DNA from: an uncultured Schlesneria sp.
Lineage (GTDB): Bacteria > Planctomycetota > Planctomycetia > Planctomycetales > Planctomycetaceae
Assembly (NCBI GenBank): GCA_903904835.1
Contig: CAIVEI010000162.1
Span: 62,001 to 126,000, forward strand
DNA: 64,000 bases
Reading direction: 5' to 3'
The notes under the pieces are model-generated. The model did not search any database, had not been told where the DNA came from, and worked only from the letters and a program-made list of their open reading frames with translations. This document shows positions 27,476 to 36,986 of this stretch, one piece after another. The position numbers were made by a program, and so were the translations under genes. Position 1 is the first letter of the stretch. The number at the start of each line of letters is the position of its first letter.

Positions 27476-28840
27476 TCAGTGACCGCATTGACCTGGTACA
27501 CAAACAGAGCCACCTTGGCAGGGGTCTGACGAGCACGCAGTCTGAACGGGAACCTTACGGCAGATCTTACGAGGGACACAAACCACTTCGGATTCAACGA
27601 TTTGTCGAGGAACACATTTGGTCTTGCAAACCATCTTCGTTTCGCAAACCTGACGGCAGGTCGTGTAAGGCACCTTCCGGGTCCGAACTTCCTGTGTCAT
27701 CGTGCAGGTCACGTACGGAACTTTCTTGGTGATAGTTTCACAGGTCCATGAGCAGGTCGTGTATGGAACCTTCTTCGTAATCGTTTCGCAGGTCCACGAG
27801 CAGGTTGTGTAGGGAACCTTCTTCGTTACGGTTTCGCAGGTCCACGAGCAGGTCGTGTATGGAACTTGCTTTGTCACCGTGTGACGTTCATAACGAACGC
27901 AGGTGTAAGGAACCTGCTTTACAACGGTCTCAGGAATCTTGCGGCACACGGTGTAGGGCTGCTGGCAGTGACGAACTTCCTGCTCCATCCGGGTGCAGGT
28001 GACTTGTCGGGTTTCGGTCCGAGGAACCCAACGTCGGCAGGTCACCGTACGGCAAGTTTGTTCGCAGGCGGTATGGCAACAACCCTGTTTGTATTCGCAA
28101 GAGTTGCTCAGCGGATTCCATCCCCATGTACCTGGATCACTAATGCACTTTTTGACGATCGGACCAGGAACCTGTTTGGTTTCTGTCACCCAATCACCGG
28201 TGCAGACTGTGATTTCTTTTGTTTCGCACACGGGCTTGCAAACCGTGTAGCAGACATCGCGGTAACAGGTCTGGGTCTCGGTACGATAGGTCGTGCAGCA
28301 AACGTCACGATATTTCGTTTCGCAGACGGGCTTGCAAACCGTGCAACAAACGTCGCGATAGCAGGTCTGGAAGCATGGTTTGCGGATTGTACAGCAAACG
28401 TCGCGATAGCATGTCTGATAACATGGCTTTCGGACCGTGCAACATACGTCTTTGTAGCATGTTTGAAAACATGGCTTCCTGACGGTACAGGTGACGTCGC
28501 GGTAGCACGTCTGATAGCATGGTTTGCAGACCGTGTAGCATTCATCCCGATAACAGGTTTCGTGAACGTTTCTCGTGCAGGTAACCGGATATTGTTCTGT
28601 AACCTGATCGTAGACCGTCCGGCAGCGATTCACCACCTTTTGTTCGTAAACAGTTTCACGAACCTTTTTATAGCGGGTGCCGCAGCAACTTTTTGCAGCG
28701 CAGTAATCCCCGCAGGGCGCACACGCCTCTGAGGAACAACACTTGTAGCTGGCCGCCCCGCAATACGAGGCCTCGACTCGTGCGTCGGACGCAAGCGCCA
28801 GCATGCTCGCTACGACGATCCAGAATGCGTGTCTCATCAA
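27476..28840 (-). CDS. Secreted Cys-rich repeat protein (YTV-type wall protein)
   Basis: The 454-residue product has a signal peptide (FWIVVASMLALASDARVEA). It contains two series of 16-residue repeats. The first is of the type KPCYQTCYRDVCCTVR, about four tight copies plus degenerate ones. The second is KKVPYTTCSWTCETVT, with three near-identical copies and two or more relatives. Cysteine is extremely frequent, so extensive disulfide cross-linking outside the cytoplasm is expected. It resembles the Cys-rich YTV-motif proteins reported in the cell walls of planctomycetes such as Rhodopirellula. A structural envelope role is inferred. Confidence 0.85.
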   Translation of the reverse strand: MMRHAFWIVVASMLALASDARVEASYCGAASYKCCSSEACAPCGDYCAAKSCCGTRYKKVRETVYEQKVVNRCRTVYDQVTEQYPVTCTRNVHETCYRDECYTVCKPCYQTCYRDVTCTVRKPCFQTCYKDVCCTVRKPCYQTCYRDVCCTIRKPCFQTCYRDVCCTVCKPVCETKYRDVCCTTYRTETQTCYRDVCYTVCKPVCETKEITVCTGDWVTETKQVPGPIVKKCISDPGTWGWNPLSNSCEYKQGCCHTACEQTCRTVTCRRWVPRTETRQVTCTRMEQEVRHCQQPYTVCRKIPETVVKQVPYTCVRYERHTVTKQVPYTTCSWTCETVTKKVPYTTCSWTCETITKKVPYTTCSWTCETITKKVPYVTCTMTQEVRTRKVPYTTCRQVCETKMVCKTKCVPRQIVESEVVCVPRKICRKVPVQTACSSDPCQGGSVCVPGQCGH

Positions 28841-28981
28841 TCGGTCCCTTAATCCCTGTCAGAACGGCATGTCAAAGTGGTCGGTCACGATGGGTGTCTG
28901 TGCGGGTCCGCAACGGCGAAATTCCGTTATCAATCAGAATCGGCCGTCAAGGTCCGCCAACTTGAGCCAAAGCGCGTAGAT

Positions 28982-29311
28982 TCACGCGCCGCATTCCATC
29001 GCGATTTCACCATCCGTGGCTCTCCAGAGCCTTGATCCGCTCAGGTCACCCCAACCTTTCGTCAAGATCGGCAATATTTGCCACCACTCCGCAAGGCAAA
29101 TGCACCACACGCGGTTAGAATCGTCCAACATTGCCTGAAGACTCTGATTCATTCGGTTTAGCCAGTCGAACTGGAATAACTGGTATAGATTGACGGGCTT
29201 AAGATGGATTCCAGCGAGATGACCGTAGTTTCCCGGAATTGGGACCAGCAACAGAGGCTTCGCGTCGAGATTCCGTTTGGCCTGAAGTGACTCGCAAAAA
29301 CCCGATCGCAA
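28982..29311 (-). CDS. Hypothetical protein, weak support
   Basis: The frame encodes 109 residues with plausible codon use (for example LLLVPIPGNYGHLAGIHLKP and VWCICLAEWWQILPILTKGW). It has no signal peptide, no recognised domain and no clear ribosome binding site. It lies between the Cys-rich gene and the methyltransferase gene, all on the minus strand. It could be a real gene, a fragment of a larger one, or chance. Confidence 0.35.
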   Translation of the reverse strand: MRSGFCESLQAKRNLDAKPLLLVPIPGNYGHLAGIHLKPVNLYQLFQFDWLNRMNQSLQAMLDDSNRVWCICLAEWWQILPILTKGWGDLSGSRLWRATDGEIAMECGA

Positions 29312-29380
29312 AATGACGTATTCAGCCTGCCGACAATCTTTGCGCTCTGTCTGAAGTATCTTTTTTGACAGGGATGAGAC

Positions 29381-30112
29381 TTAGTGCCGAGTACATTCCC
29401 AAATTAAAATTGCTGCCGTTGCAGAGACATTCAATGACTCAACACGACCGACGCCTTCTAATGTTATTAATTGCTCGCAAACAGATGCGACTTCGGGCGA
29501 GAGCCCTTGTTCTTCGTTTCCTAACACAAGTGCGCACGGTCGATCCGTCATTCGAACTAGATCCGGTCTACCCCCTCGGGTTGCCGCGCCGACGACGTAA
29601 TAAGACGCACGGATTGCTCGAATGAAACCAGCAAGATGATCAACGCATAAAACCTCAACGTGATCAAGTCCGCCTTCGGCCACTCGATAGGTCGCTTCGG
29701 TGGGAAACGCGGCTTGGGGGTGATCCGGAACGATAAGCTTCGTAACACCGAAGAACGCGGCAGACCGAATAATCGCTCCCAGATTATGAACGTTGCTGAT
29801 TCGATCCAGCAGCAAAAGCGTTTCTCCCTGAGATGACCAGCGACGAACGTCATCTAACGTCGGAACACGAATTTCTTGCGGTTCCACCACGACAACGATT
29901 CCACCGTGGTGGATTGACCCGGAAATCCGTTCCAGCTCTTCCGACTCGACACATCGGTAGACAAGCCGTTCCTGAGCCATCCATCGGCAGAGATCGCCGA
30001 CATGTACTGCTGTGGCGCGGTTGAAGAACAGGCGTTTTACCGAATCTGAATCAACTTCGAATCGTGAGCGAACCGCTTTCAAACCACAAATGACCAACTC
30101 TTTCGACCGCAT
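29381..30112 (-). CDS. SpoU/TrmH family RNA 2'-O-methyltransferase
   Basis: The 243-residue product has the three SPOUT motifs: motif 1 NVHNLGAIIRSAAFFGVTKL, motif 2 CALVLGNEEQGLSPEV, and motif 3 LNVSATAAILIWE, which form the knotted SAM site. The N-terminal substrate-binding domain is present (KELVICGLKAVRSRFEVDSD). RlmB-like 23S rRNA guanosine methylation is the most likely activity, but tRNA substrates cannot be excluded. ATG is the start. Confidence 0.9.
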   Translation of the reverse strand: MRSKELVICGLKAVRSRFEVDSDSVKRLFFNRATAVHVGDLCRWMAQERLVYRCVESEELERISGSIHHGGIVVVVEPQEIRVPTLDDVRRWSSQGETLLLLDRISNVHNLGAIIRSAAFFGVTKLIVPDHPQAAFPTEATYRVAEGGLDHVEVLCVDHLAGFIRAIRASYYVVGAATRGGRPDLVRMTDRPCALVLGNEEQGLSPEVASVCEQLITLEGVGRVESLNVSATAAILIWECTRH

Positions 30113-30634
30113 GGCACTAACTTTCTGACCCGTTGATTAACATAACCGCTGAAGACTCATCGTCGAACTAATTTCTCGATTGTGGTCGATTCACATCACC
30201 TTTTACCAGCCGATTGACTGTAACTCCCCTTTCCTTGTCATCCCAGAGAAAGCAAATTCGTCATCAGAATTGCCGAGAACTCGCTCGCCTGCCAATTCTC
30301 ATTAAGCGCAAGGTCACCGCATTGTTGCCGATTCGCTAGTTACGGTATGCCGAACGTATGACCTCCGCTGCGTAACCCTCTTTCATTCGATTGTAAGCCG
30401 AAAGTCTTTATGAGCCCTAACGTTAAAAGCTCTTCGGAAATCCCCGTAACGAACTGGCACGCAGTCTGCATTTCCAGCAGTTCAACCTCAAATGTGCAAC
30501 CCGCAATATGAGGTTTAAAAGTTGACCACGTTAGCACACTGTTAATGGAGCCAGTTCCCCCTCAATGGTTGAATGACACCACTGCAAACTTGGTATGGGG
30601 AACTAACTGGATTAACGGCATTAGGGAGATTTCC
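30113..30634. other. Intergenic region between divergent genes
   Basis: The stretch is comparatively AT-rich and holds the promoters of the methyltransferase and WD40 genes. A sigma-54-like site is at 30455-30470. An in-frame ATG at 30545 would extend the WD40 protein by 30 residues but has no ribosome binding site. I see nothing else. Confidence 0.4.
30455..30470 (+). promoter_or_regulatory. Candidate sigma-54 promoter (-24/-12)
   Basis: TGGCACGCAGTCTGCA matches the consensus TGGCACG-N4-TTGCA at all but one position. The GG and GC elements have the required 10-base spacing. It points towards the WD40 gene. A match this good is expected roughly once by chance in a few such windows, so it is only a candidate. 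A sigma-54 activator is encoded at 20128-21591. Confidence 0.3.
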
Positions 30635-31726
30635 GTGTTACGATCTCAGAAAGCAATCGAACGAAAACAATCTCTGATTCGACGAGGGGGGTTGCTTTAC
30701 TTCGGAGCTCTGCGCGAGCTTTTTATCATTGCCTTGGCTGTGGGATTTGTAACGACGTCCCTTTGGCAGGCGAACTCGTTGCTTAACATGCATCTATCTT
30801 CACAAGCGTCAGATACTGCACATACTGATATCCTGCCAGTAATTAATCTCGCTCTCGATTCAAAAAACTTGACTCTTTTCACGCGTGCAATAACGGGAAA
30901 GCTGAGTCAAATCTCGCTTGAAACAGGCAAATTGACTTCTCGACCGATTCCAAACGACTCCGTTGCTGTCGCAATGTCGTCGCACGCTTCCACGATTGCC
31001 GTGCTGGAAGAATGGGCTGAGGACCGTCGAATACATTATCGGGTTGATATCATCAAAGATGATCAAATCGTCGTTTCCGAAGAACTGAAGTTAGAGCTGT
31101 ACTCGGATGCAAGCGTCTACATTTCGTTGGACGGTAACGTTGTAATGGGTTTTAGCGGTGAAGGGAAAGGCGTCGGATGGGATTTAACGAAATCCTCGAC
31201 ACGCCGTTGGACGATTGATGTCGGTCCGATAAATCATATGAATTGTCTCAGCCCTGATGGTCAGCGCCTCTTTGTCACATCGAAAATTGGACCTCCCTTT
31301 ATCTGTGATTCTCAATCGGGCGAGACGAGAATTCCGCTTAATCATGTGGCGCGGGCGAGTCAGTGTGTCGCCTGGTCGGCCGACGGAACTCGACTCGCGG
31401 TCGGAGATCTGAGTGGAGGAGTTCACGTCTTCAATGCCCTGAACGGTCAGCGAATATGGCACGAAAAAATCAAATTGGAATTTGCAAGGTCCGTGGCATT
31501 CTCGAGTGACGGTTGCAAACTCGCCGTTGGTGGATTCGATGAAATCATTCGCGTTTGGAATCTATCCGAACCTGATTTGCAGCCAGTCCAATTGAAAGGT
31601 CAAATTGGAACCATCAGAAGTCTCGTATTCAATGCATCAAATGAGAATCTGGTTTCCGGCAGTTATAACGGCACAATCTTAGAATGGTCGCTGGCGAATC
31701 AGAACTGCGTTCGAAAATTCCAATAG
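30635..31726 (+). CDS. Membrane-anchored WD40 repeat protein
   Basis: The product has about 363 residues. A GTG start with AGGGAGAT upstream is preferred; an ATG at 30545 would add 30 residues. A basic N-terminus precedes one transmembrane helix (LFIIALAVGFVTTSLW). The rest is beta-propeller-like, with recognisable WD40 units near the C-terminus (CVAWSADGTRLAVGDLSGGV, SVAFSSDGCKLAVGGFDEII, SLVFNASNENLVSGSYNGTI). The arrangement resembles the C-terminal half of planctomycetal kinase-WD40 proteins, but no kinase domain is present here. Confidence 0.7.
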   Translation: MLRSQKAIERKQSLIRRGGLLYFGALRELFIIALAVGFVTTSLWQANSLLNMHLSSQASDTAHTDILPVINLALDSKNLTLFTRAITGKLSQISLETGKLTSRPIPNDSVAVAMSSHASTIAVLEEWAEDRRIHYRVDIIKDDQIVVSEELKLELYSDASVYISLDGNVVMGFSGEGKGVGWDLTKSSTRRWTIDVGPINHMNCLSPDGQRLFVTSKIGPPFICDSQSGETRIPLNHVARASQCVAWSADGTRLAVGDLSGGVHVFNALNGQRIWHEKIKLEFARSVAFSSDGCKLAVGGFDEIIRVWNLSEPDLQPVQLKGQIGTIRSLVFNASNENLVSGSYNGTILEWSLANQNCVRKFQ

Positions 31727-31949
31727 AAATGCCGCGACAGAGACGTTAACCCCATGAAAACGCCGCCGTTTCCCCATTGAATTCCAAGGAGAATCTTACA
31801 ACCAGACTTCAATGCCACCTGAAATCGTCACATAATGGAACGAATTTACTGGTTTACAACAGAGAATTCCGATACGATCGCGTTCGTGAATCCTGCCGTG
31901 TTACGTGCGGTTAGCACTCCCACCCGAATTTGTTCCATCCGACCAACTT

Positions 31950-34319
31950 ATGATTTTTTCACGCTCTGCACTGGCCTCTTTACTTTTGTTTGTTGCCGTC
32001 TTGCCCCCTTTAACGAGCAGGACCGGGGTGATCGTGGCTGCCGATCCTGCACCTTTGGCCAATCGCTTTTCTGATGATGGTGTGGCCTTCGTCAGTAAGC
32101 ATTGTGTTGAATGCCACGGCGAGAAAGATCCCAAAGCTGACCTCAATCTGGTTATCGACAAAAATGCCGATTCGATGGTCAAGCGTCGCTCCGTGTGGGA
32201 AAACGTCGTGGAAATGGTCTCGAATGGCCAGATGCCTCCACACGAGAAACCCCGCCCTGACCAGACTGAAATCGATCATTTTGTCGGAATCATCAATGGT
32301 CTTTTCGACGACGTTGATCTTCATGCAAAACCGGACCCTGGACGCGTCACCGTCCGGCGACTGAATCGCACCGAGTACAACAATACTGTGCGAGATTTGA
32401 TGATGATCGATTTCAATGCCGCAGAGGACTTTCCGTCGGACGACATTGGCCACGGCTTCGATAACATCGGAGACGTCTTAACAATGTCGCCCGTTTTGAT
32501 GGAACGGTACCTCGCCGCCGCCGAATCGATCGTCCAAAAAGCAATTCTGATCGGTGAGCCGCCGAAACCTCCCAAGCGGCGTTCGGTCGCGACGTTTCTT
32601 CAGACAACGCAAAAGGAAGCGTTCGAAGTTCCCTTTCGTAAATTGGATACTGTCGGAAAACTTTCGATCGCTCATAAACTGACCGTTGAAGGCGAATATA
32701 AGTTTCGTTTTCGAGGCTGGGGTCGCCAACTCGGCGACGAACCAGTCAAGGTGGCGTTTCAGGTCGATGACAACGAAATCGAAACCGTCGAAGTCAAAGC
32801 AACCGGTCAGGACAGAGACAAACGTGTTTACGAAGCAAAGCCGGTTCAAATCGGTTCGGGCGAACACCGAATTTCGGTTACTTTCCTCAATGAATTCACT
32901 GACCCCGCCGTTGAAAAGCCCGAGGAAGCTAAACGAGCACTGTTCGTCGAATGGTTTGAGTTGGAAGGACCCAGTGACATGGTCCCTCTCTCTCATAAGC
33001 GACTTTTGGCCTGCCAGGCAGATAAGTTAAAGCCAGATCAGGCACGTGAAATTTTGACTCGATTTGTCAGTCGCGCCTATCGCAGACCAGCGACTCCAGC
33101 GGAAGTCGAGCGGTTGGTTGTGCTCGTGACAAACGGACTGGATGAAGGTCTCACTTGGGAAGCAGCCATGCAGCGAGCGATGCAAGCTGTGCTCGTCTCG
33201 CCCAAGTTTTTGTTCCGCCTGGAACTCGACGATCGACCCGAAAGTCCCGAACCAAGTGCTCTGGACGAATTTCAACTTGCGTCGCGGATGTCTTACTTTC
33301 TCTGGAGCTCAATGCCCGATGAGGAACTATTTGCATTGGCGGGTAAGGGTGAATTGACGCCGAATATTGACGCTCAGGTTCGCCGAATGCTCGCCGATCC
33401 AAAATCCAATTCGCTCGTCGAGAACTTCGCCATGCAGTGGCTGCAATTACGTCGACTGAAAACCATTACTCCTGACCCGAAACTCTTTCCTTCATTCAAT
33501 GAAGGATTACGATCCGCCATGCTGAAGGAAACGGAACTCTTCTTCCACGCAATCATTCGCGAAGATCGCAGCGTCAATGACCTGATCGACGCCGATTTTA
33601 CGTTCGTTAACCGACCTTTGGCCCAACACTACGGACTGGAATCCGCCATGACCAAACCGCCTGAGGGCGAACGGCGAGGGCGACGGCGTGGGGACCAGGG
33701 TCGTGAATTCGAACGAATCACACTCCCTGATAAACTTCGAGGCGGACTGCTGACTCAAGCGAGTATTCTGACCGTCACATCGAATCCCACTCGGACATCA
33801 CCCGTCAAACGAGGCCGCTGGATTCTTGAACAAATCCTCGGTTCGCCCCCTCCTCCTCCGCCACCAAACGTTCCTGAACTGGCAGAAGGAGACAAAGCCC
33901 AGTTGACTGGTTCGCTCCGACAACGGATGGAGCAACATCGAGCCAACCCCGCATGCGCCAATTGCCATGCGAAAATGGATCCGTTGGGATTTGCCTTTGA
34001 AAACTACAATGCAATCGGTGGATTCCGTCAAAAAGATGGCGAGTTTCCGATTGAAACAGGGGGAGTTTTACCCGGCGGTAAGACATTTCAAGGCCCGGTC
34101 GAGTTAAAGTCGATCCTGAAGGAACAGCACGCAAAAGTCGGACGAAACCTGGCCGAAAAATTGATGACTTACGGCTTAGGCCGGGGTTTGGAGCATTACG
34201 ACCGACGTTCAATCAAGAAAATCCAGGAAGAGCTTGAGAAAAACAATTACAAATTTTCAACGCTTGCCATCGAGATCGTGAAAAGCGACCCATTCCGTAT
34301 GCGACGCGGAAGCGAATAA
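31950..34319 (+). CDS. DUF1592-type cytochrome c domain protein
   Basis: The 789-residue product begins with a signal peptide (MIFSRSALASLLLFVAVLPP). An N-terminal cytochrome c-like site CVECHGEKDPKADLNL follows. The ordered domains DUF1587 (VRRLNRTEYNNTVRDLMMID), DUF1595 (RAYRRPATPAEVERLV), DUF1592 (ELDEFQLASRMSYFLWSSMPD region), DUF1588 (RTSPVKRGRWILEQILGSPP) and DUF1585 come next. A second CxxCH is in CANCHAKMDPLGFAFENYNA. The pair with the downstream DUF1552 gene is characteristic of planctomycetes and thought to be an exported redox pair, with unknown substrate. Confidence 0.92.
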   Translation: MIFSRSALASLLLFVAVLPPLTSRTGVIVAADPAPLANRFSDDGVAFVSKHCVECHGEKDPKADLNLVIDKNADSMVKRRSVWENVVEMVSNGQMPPHEKPRPDQTEIDHFVGIINGLFDDVDLHAKPDPGRVTVRRLNRTEYNNTVRDLMMIDFNAAEDFPSDDIGHGFDNIGDVLTMSPVLMERYLAAAESIVQKAILIGEPPKPPKRRSVATFLQTTQKEAFEVPFRKLDTVGKLSIAHKLTVEGEYKFRFRGWGRQLGDEPVKVAFQVDDNEIETVEVKATGQDRDKRVYEAKPVQIGSGEHRISVTFLNEFTDPAVEKPEEAKRALFVEWFELEGPSDMVPLSHKRLLACQADKLKPDQAREILTRFVSRAYRRPATPAEVERLVVLVTNGLDEGLTWEAAMQRAMQAVLVSPKFLFRLELDDRPESPEPSALDEFQLASRMSYFLWSSMPDEELFALAGKGELTPNIDAQVRRMLADPKSNSLVENFAMQWLQLRRLKTITPDPKLFPSFNEGLRSAMLKETELFFHAIIREDRSVNDLIDADFTFVNRPLAQHYGLESAMTKPPEGERRGRRRGDQGREFERITLPDKLRGGLLTQASILTVTSNPTRTSPVKRGRWILEQILGSPPPPPPPNVPELAEGDKAQLTGSLRQRMEQHRANPACANCHAKMDPLGFAFENYNAIGGFRQKDGEFPIETGGVLPGGKTFQGPVELKSILKEQHAKVGRNLAEKLMTYGLGRGLEHYDRRSIKKIQEELEKNNYKFSTLAIEIVKSDPFRMRRGSE

Positions 34320-34429
34320 AACTCGACGGAATACCATGTGACCGAATCATTCACTGAAAATTACTGAAACTGATCGGACGACCCAATCGTCCCATTACGA
34401 CCTCAAAACGAAGACATGAGGAACATACG

Positions 34430-35770
34430 ATGAGCCGAGATCCCATTTCCCGACGGTTGGTCTTGAAAGGCCTCAGCACCGCGATCGCTTTGCCATGGCT
34501 CGAAGCGATGGGTCCAATGGCCTCTTGGGCAGAAGAGGCCTCGCCAACGAAAACCGCTCCTAACCGGATGGCATTCCTTTACGTTCCGAACGGCAAAAAT
34601 ATGGCCGATTGGACTCCCGCGACGGAAGGGAGTGCGTTCGAGCTCACGCCAATTCTCGAACCGCTGGCTCCAGTACGAGACGACATTACGATTCTGACGG
34701 GACTGACTGCCGATGGTGCCCGCGCTCATGGTGACGGTGGTGGGGATCACGCGCGTGCTTTGGCGTCGTTTTTGACTGGTGCTCATCCTGTTAAGACCGA
34801 TGGAACCGATATTCGTAACGGAGTGTCTGTCGATCAGGTTGCCGCGTCACGGATTGGCGATCAGACTCGGCTGGCTTCCCTGGAGATCGGCTGCGAATCA
34901 GGTGCGATGGCTGGCAATTGCGACTCGGGTTATAGCTGCGTCTATTCCTCGACGATGGCCTGGCGATCAGCGACTCAGCCGCTTCCCAAGGAAGTTAATC
35001 CAAAGCTGGTCTTCGAACGATTGTTCGGAGTTGGAGCGGGTGCGGATCGAGTCAAACGGGACAAGCTTCGCCAAAGCGTGCTCGATTTCGTTCGTCAGGA
35101 CGCCAGCGATTTGACCGGCAAGCTTGGAAAAAACGATCAGCGGAAGCTCGACGAATACTTCAGTTCCATCCGAGATATCGAACAGCGAATTGCGCGAGCG
35201 GCCACACTACCGGAAGTGAAAGCCCCTGATTATCCGGTTCCTGCAGGAGTCCCCGGTGACTTCCAGGAGCATATTCGACTCATGTGCGACTTGATGGTGC
35301 TCGCCTTTCAGACCGATTCAACCCGAGTCTGTTCGTTCGTTCTGACGAACGAAGGAAGCAATAAAGCCTACCCGTTCATTGGAGTCTCCGAAGGGCATCA
35401 CGAACTGTCGCATCATGGCAATGACCCGAAGAAGAAAGAAAAGATTCGCGACATCAATAAGTTCCATGTCACTCAACTGTCGTACCTCTTGCAGAAGCTG
35501 AAGGCCATTCCTGAAGGTGAAGGAACTCTGCTCGACAATTGCCTGATCGCTTACGGCAGTGCGAATTCAGACGGCAACGCACATAACCATGATGATCTTC
35601 CCGTTCTGCTCGCAGGCAAAGGTGGTGGTACGATTCGGTCGGGACGACACATCCGTTACCCCAAGGAAACTCCGATCAGTAACCTTTGGTTGTCGATGCT
35701 CGAACGAATGGACGTCAAAATTCCATTCCTCGGAGACAGCACGGGTGCATTGACCGGCCTGATGGGCTGA
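34430..35770 (+). CDS. DUF1552 protein, Tat-type signal
   Basis: The 446-residue product has an N-terminal twin-arginine-like export signal (SRRLVLKGLSTAIALPWLEA). The DUF1552 body follows (NRMAFLYVPNGKNMADWTPA, ILTGLTADGARAHGDGGGDH, GVSEGHHELSHHGNDPKKKE, LIAYGSANSDGNAHNHDDLP). The many His and Asp residues are reminiscent of the alkaline-phosphatase-like DUF1501 superfamily. It lies 110 bases after the DUF1592 gene and is presumably its partner. Confidence 0.92.
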   Translation: MSRDPISRRLVLKGLSTAIALPWLEAMGPMASWAEEASPTKTAPNRMAFLYVPNGKNMADWTPATEGSAFELTPILEPLAPVRDDITILTGLTADGARAHGDGGGDHARALASFLTGAHPVKTDGTDIRNGVSVDQVAASRIGDQTRLASLEIGCESGAMAGNCDSGYSCVYSSTMAWRSATQPLPKEVNPKLVFERLFGVGAGADRVKRDKLRQSVLDFVRQDASDLTGKLGKNDQRKLDEYFSSIRDIEQRIARAATLPEVKAPDYPVPAGVPGDFQEHIRLMCDLMVLAFQTDSTRVCSFVLTNEGSNKAYPFIGVSEGHHELSHHGNDPKKKEKIRDINKFHVTQLSYLLQKLKAIPEGEGTLLDNCLIAYGSANSDGNAHNHDDLPVLLAGKGGGTIRSGRHIRYPKETPISNLWLSMLERMDVKIPFLGDSTGALTGLMG

Positions 35771-35773
35771 AAT

Positions 35774-35800
35774 CATCAGGCAGGCTAATCCGGCCTGATG
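35774..35800. terminator. Hairpin after the DUF1552 gene
   Basis: CATCAGGC and GCCTGATG form an 8-bp stem four bases after the stop region of the DUF1552 gene. No U-tract follows. It sits immediately upstream of the GTGCCA element A2 between convergent genes. Confidence 0.45.
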
Positions 35801-35813
35801 ACGAGAGAAACAT

Positions 35814-35911
35814 GTGCCACTGCTTGAGAGTCCTCGCTCAAGCAGTGCTCTTCGAGTTTCTTCTCGAAACTAGAAGACACTGCTTAACCGAAGACGGTAA
35901 AGCAATGGCAC
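35814..35911. repeat. GTGCCA four-arm palindromic element, copy A2
   Basis: ACTGCTTGAG pairs with CTCAAGCAGT (10 bp). GCTCTTCG follows. The second hairpin pairs TGCTTAACCG with CGGTAAAGCA (9 of 10 pairs) around AAGA. The outer GTGCCA pairs with TGGCAC. It lies between the convergent DUF1552 and exchanger genes. Confidence 0.8.
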
Positions 35912-35958
35912 CCGAAGTTTCGAACGACTGATCCGGGTTCTTTGTTTCGACTGCCAGA

Positions 35959-36891
35959 TCAGGGTTCTGTCCCAAACCACCAGGCAGCGATAATCGAACC
36001 GGCATATAAAGCCAGTAACAGCAGTCCGCGGTTTCGCCCCAGGACTGCACCCTTGATTGGCACCAGCGCCAAAACTGTCAGAATACCGAAAATCACGCTC
36101 GGCAGAACCGCAACGACTGACTGTGGGAACGGGTGAATTGCTCCTGCCAGTCCAATGATGAAAAGGCAATTGAAGACGTTGCTACCGAGCACCGTGCCGA
36201 TTCCGACTTCGTCGTGTCCTCGCAGCTTCGAAACAACTGCCGTGGCCAATTCCGGAGATGATGTCCCGAACGCAACGATTGTCACTCCGATCAGGAACGG
36301 GCTGACACCCAGCATTTCACCCAAAGCCGTTCCCCCTGCCACAATCAACTTGCCAGACAGAACAAGCGTGAACAACCCGATGACCCCAAACACGACGGCG
36401 ATCAACGCCTGCCGCCCCGTTGAGGTCGCCTCAATTCCATCGCGAGCCTGAAGTGCGTCTCGCAAAACCCAGAAAAACCAACCACAAAAAACAGCAAGAC
36501 AGATGATCGCATCCGTCCGCGAAAAATCTCCGTCGGCCAGCAGCAGACACAGAATCACTGGAGCGGACAGAGCCGTCACAAACTCCCGTCTGTATAAGGC
36601 CCAGATAAACGAGATCGGTCCCATGACGATCAGCACACCCAGGACCAGGCCGATATTTACAACGTTGCTGCCTAACGCGTCTCCAAGAGCGATCTGAGGT
36701 TCACCCGCAATGGCGGAGTTGATCGCTACCGAGATTTCCGGGCTGGATGTCGCGAATGCCGCTAACGTCGCGGCCGTGACCGCCTTGGGAATTCGCAACC
36801 ACCCGGACACGCCAAGTACACCACGCAGAAACAATTCACCACCCACGACAGCGCAAATCACACCACCGAGAAATTCGAGCACCGGATACAT
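35959..36891 (-). CDS. Sodium/calcium exchanger family (CaCA) protein
   Basis: The 310-residue integral membrane protein has the two inverted alpha-repeats of the CaCA superfamily: AAFATSSPEISVAINSAIAG with GDALGSNVVNIGLVLG, and AFGTSSPELATAVVSKLRG with GTVLGSNVFNCLFIIG. About ten transmembrane helices are expected, as in YrbG-type exchangers. It probably exchanges Ca2+ or another cation for Na+ or H+. ATG is the start. It is monocistronic and divergent from the DUF1501 gene. Confidence 0.92.
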   Translation of the reverse strand: MYPVLEFLGGVICAVVGGELFLRGVLGVSGWLRIPKAVTAATLAAFATSSPEISVAINSAIAGEPQIALGDALGSNVVNIGLVLGVLIVMGPISFIWALYRREFVTALSAPVILCLLLADGDFSRTDAIICLAVFCGWFFWVLRDALQARDGIEATSTGRQALIAVVFGVIGLFTLVLSGKLIVAGGTALGEMLGVSPFLIGVTIVAFGTSSPELATAVVSKLRGHDEVGIGTVLGSNVFNCLFIIGLAGAIHPFPQSVVAVLPSVIFGILTVLALVPIKGAVLGRNRGLLLLALYAGSIIAAWWFGTEP

Positions 36892-36986
36892 TCAGCCTCC
36901 TGCAATTTCCGACGGATTTTCGTATAAACGTTTACTGCTGATGATAATTCGATTCGTGATTCGACTGACGGTCAAGGGACCTGCAA

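Noticed and set aside
27866-28732. Long plus-strand open frame (288 codons) opposite the Cys-rich gene
   Set aside because: It is the mirror of the repeated Cys codons of the minus-strand gene. It has no ribosome binding site and no recognisable domain, while the minus strand has a signal peptide and protein repeats.
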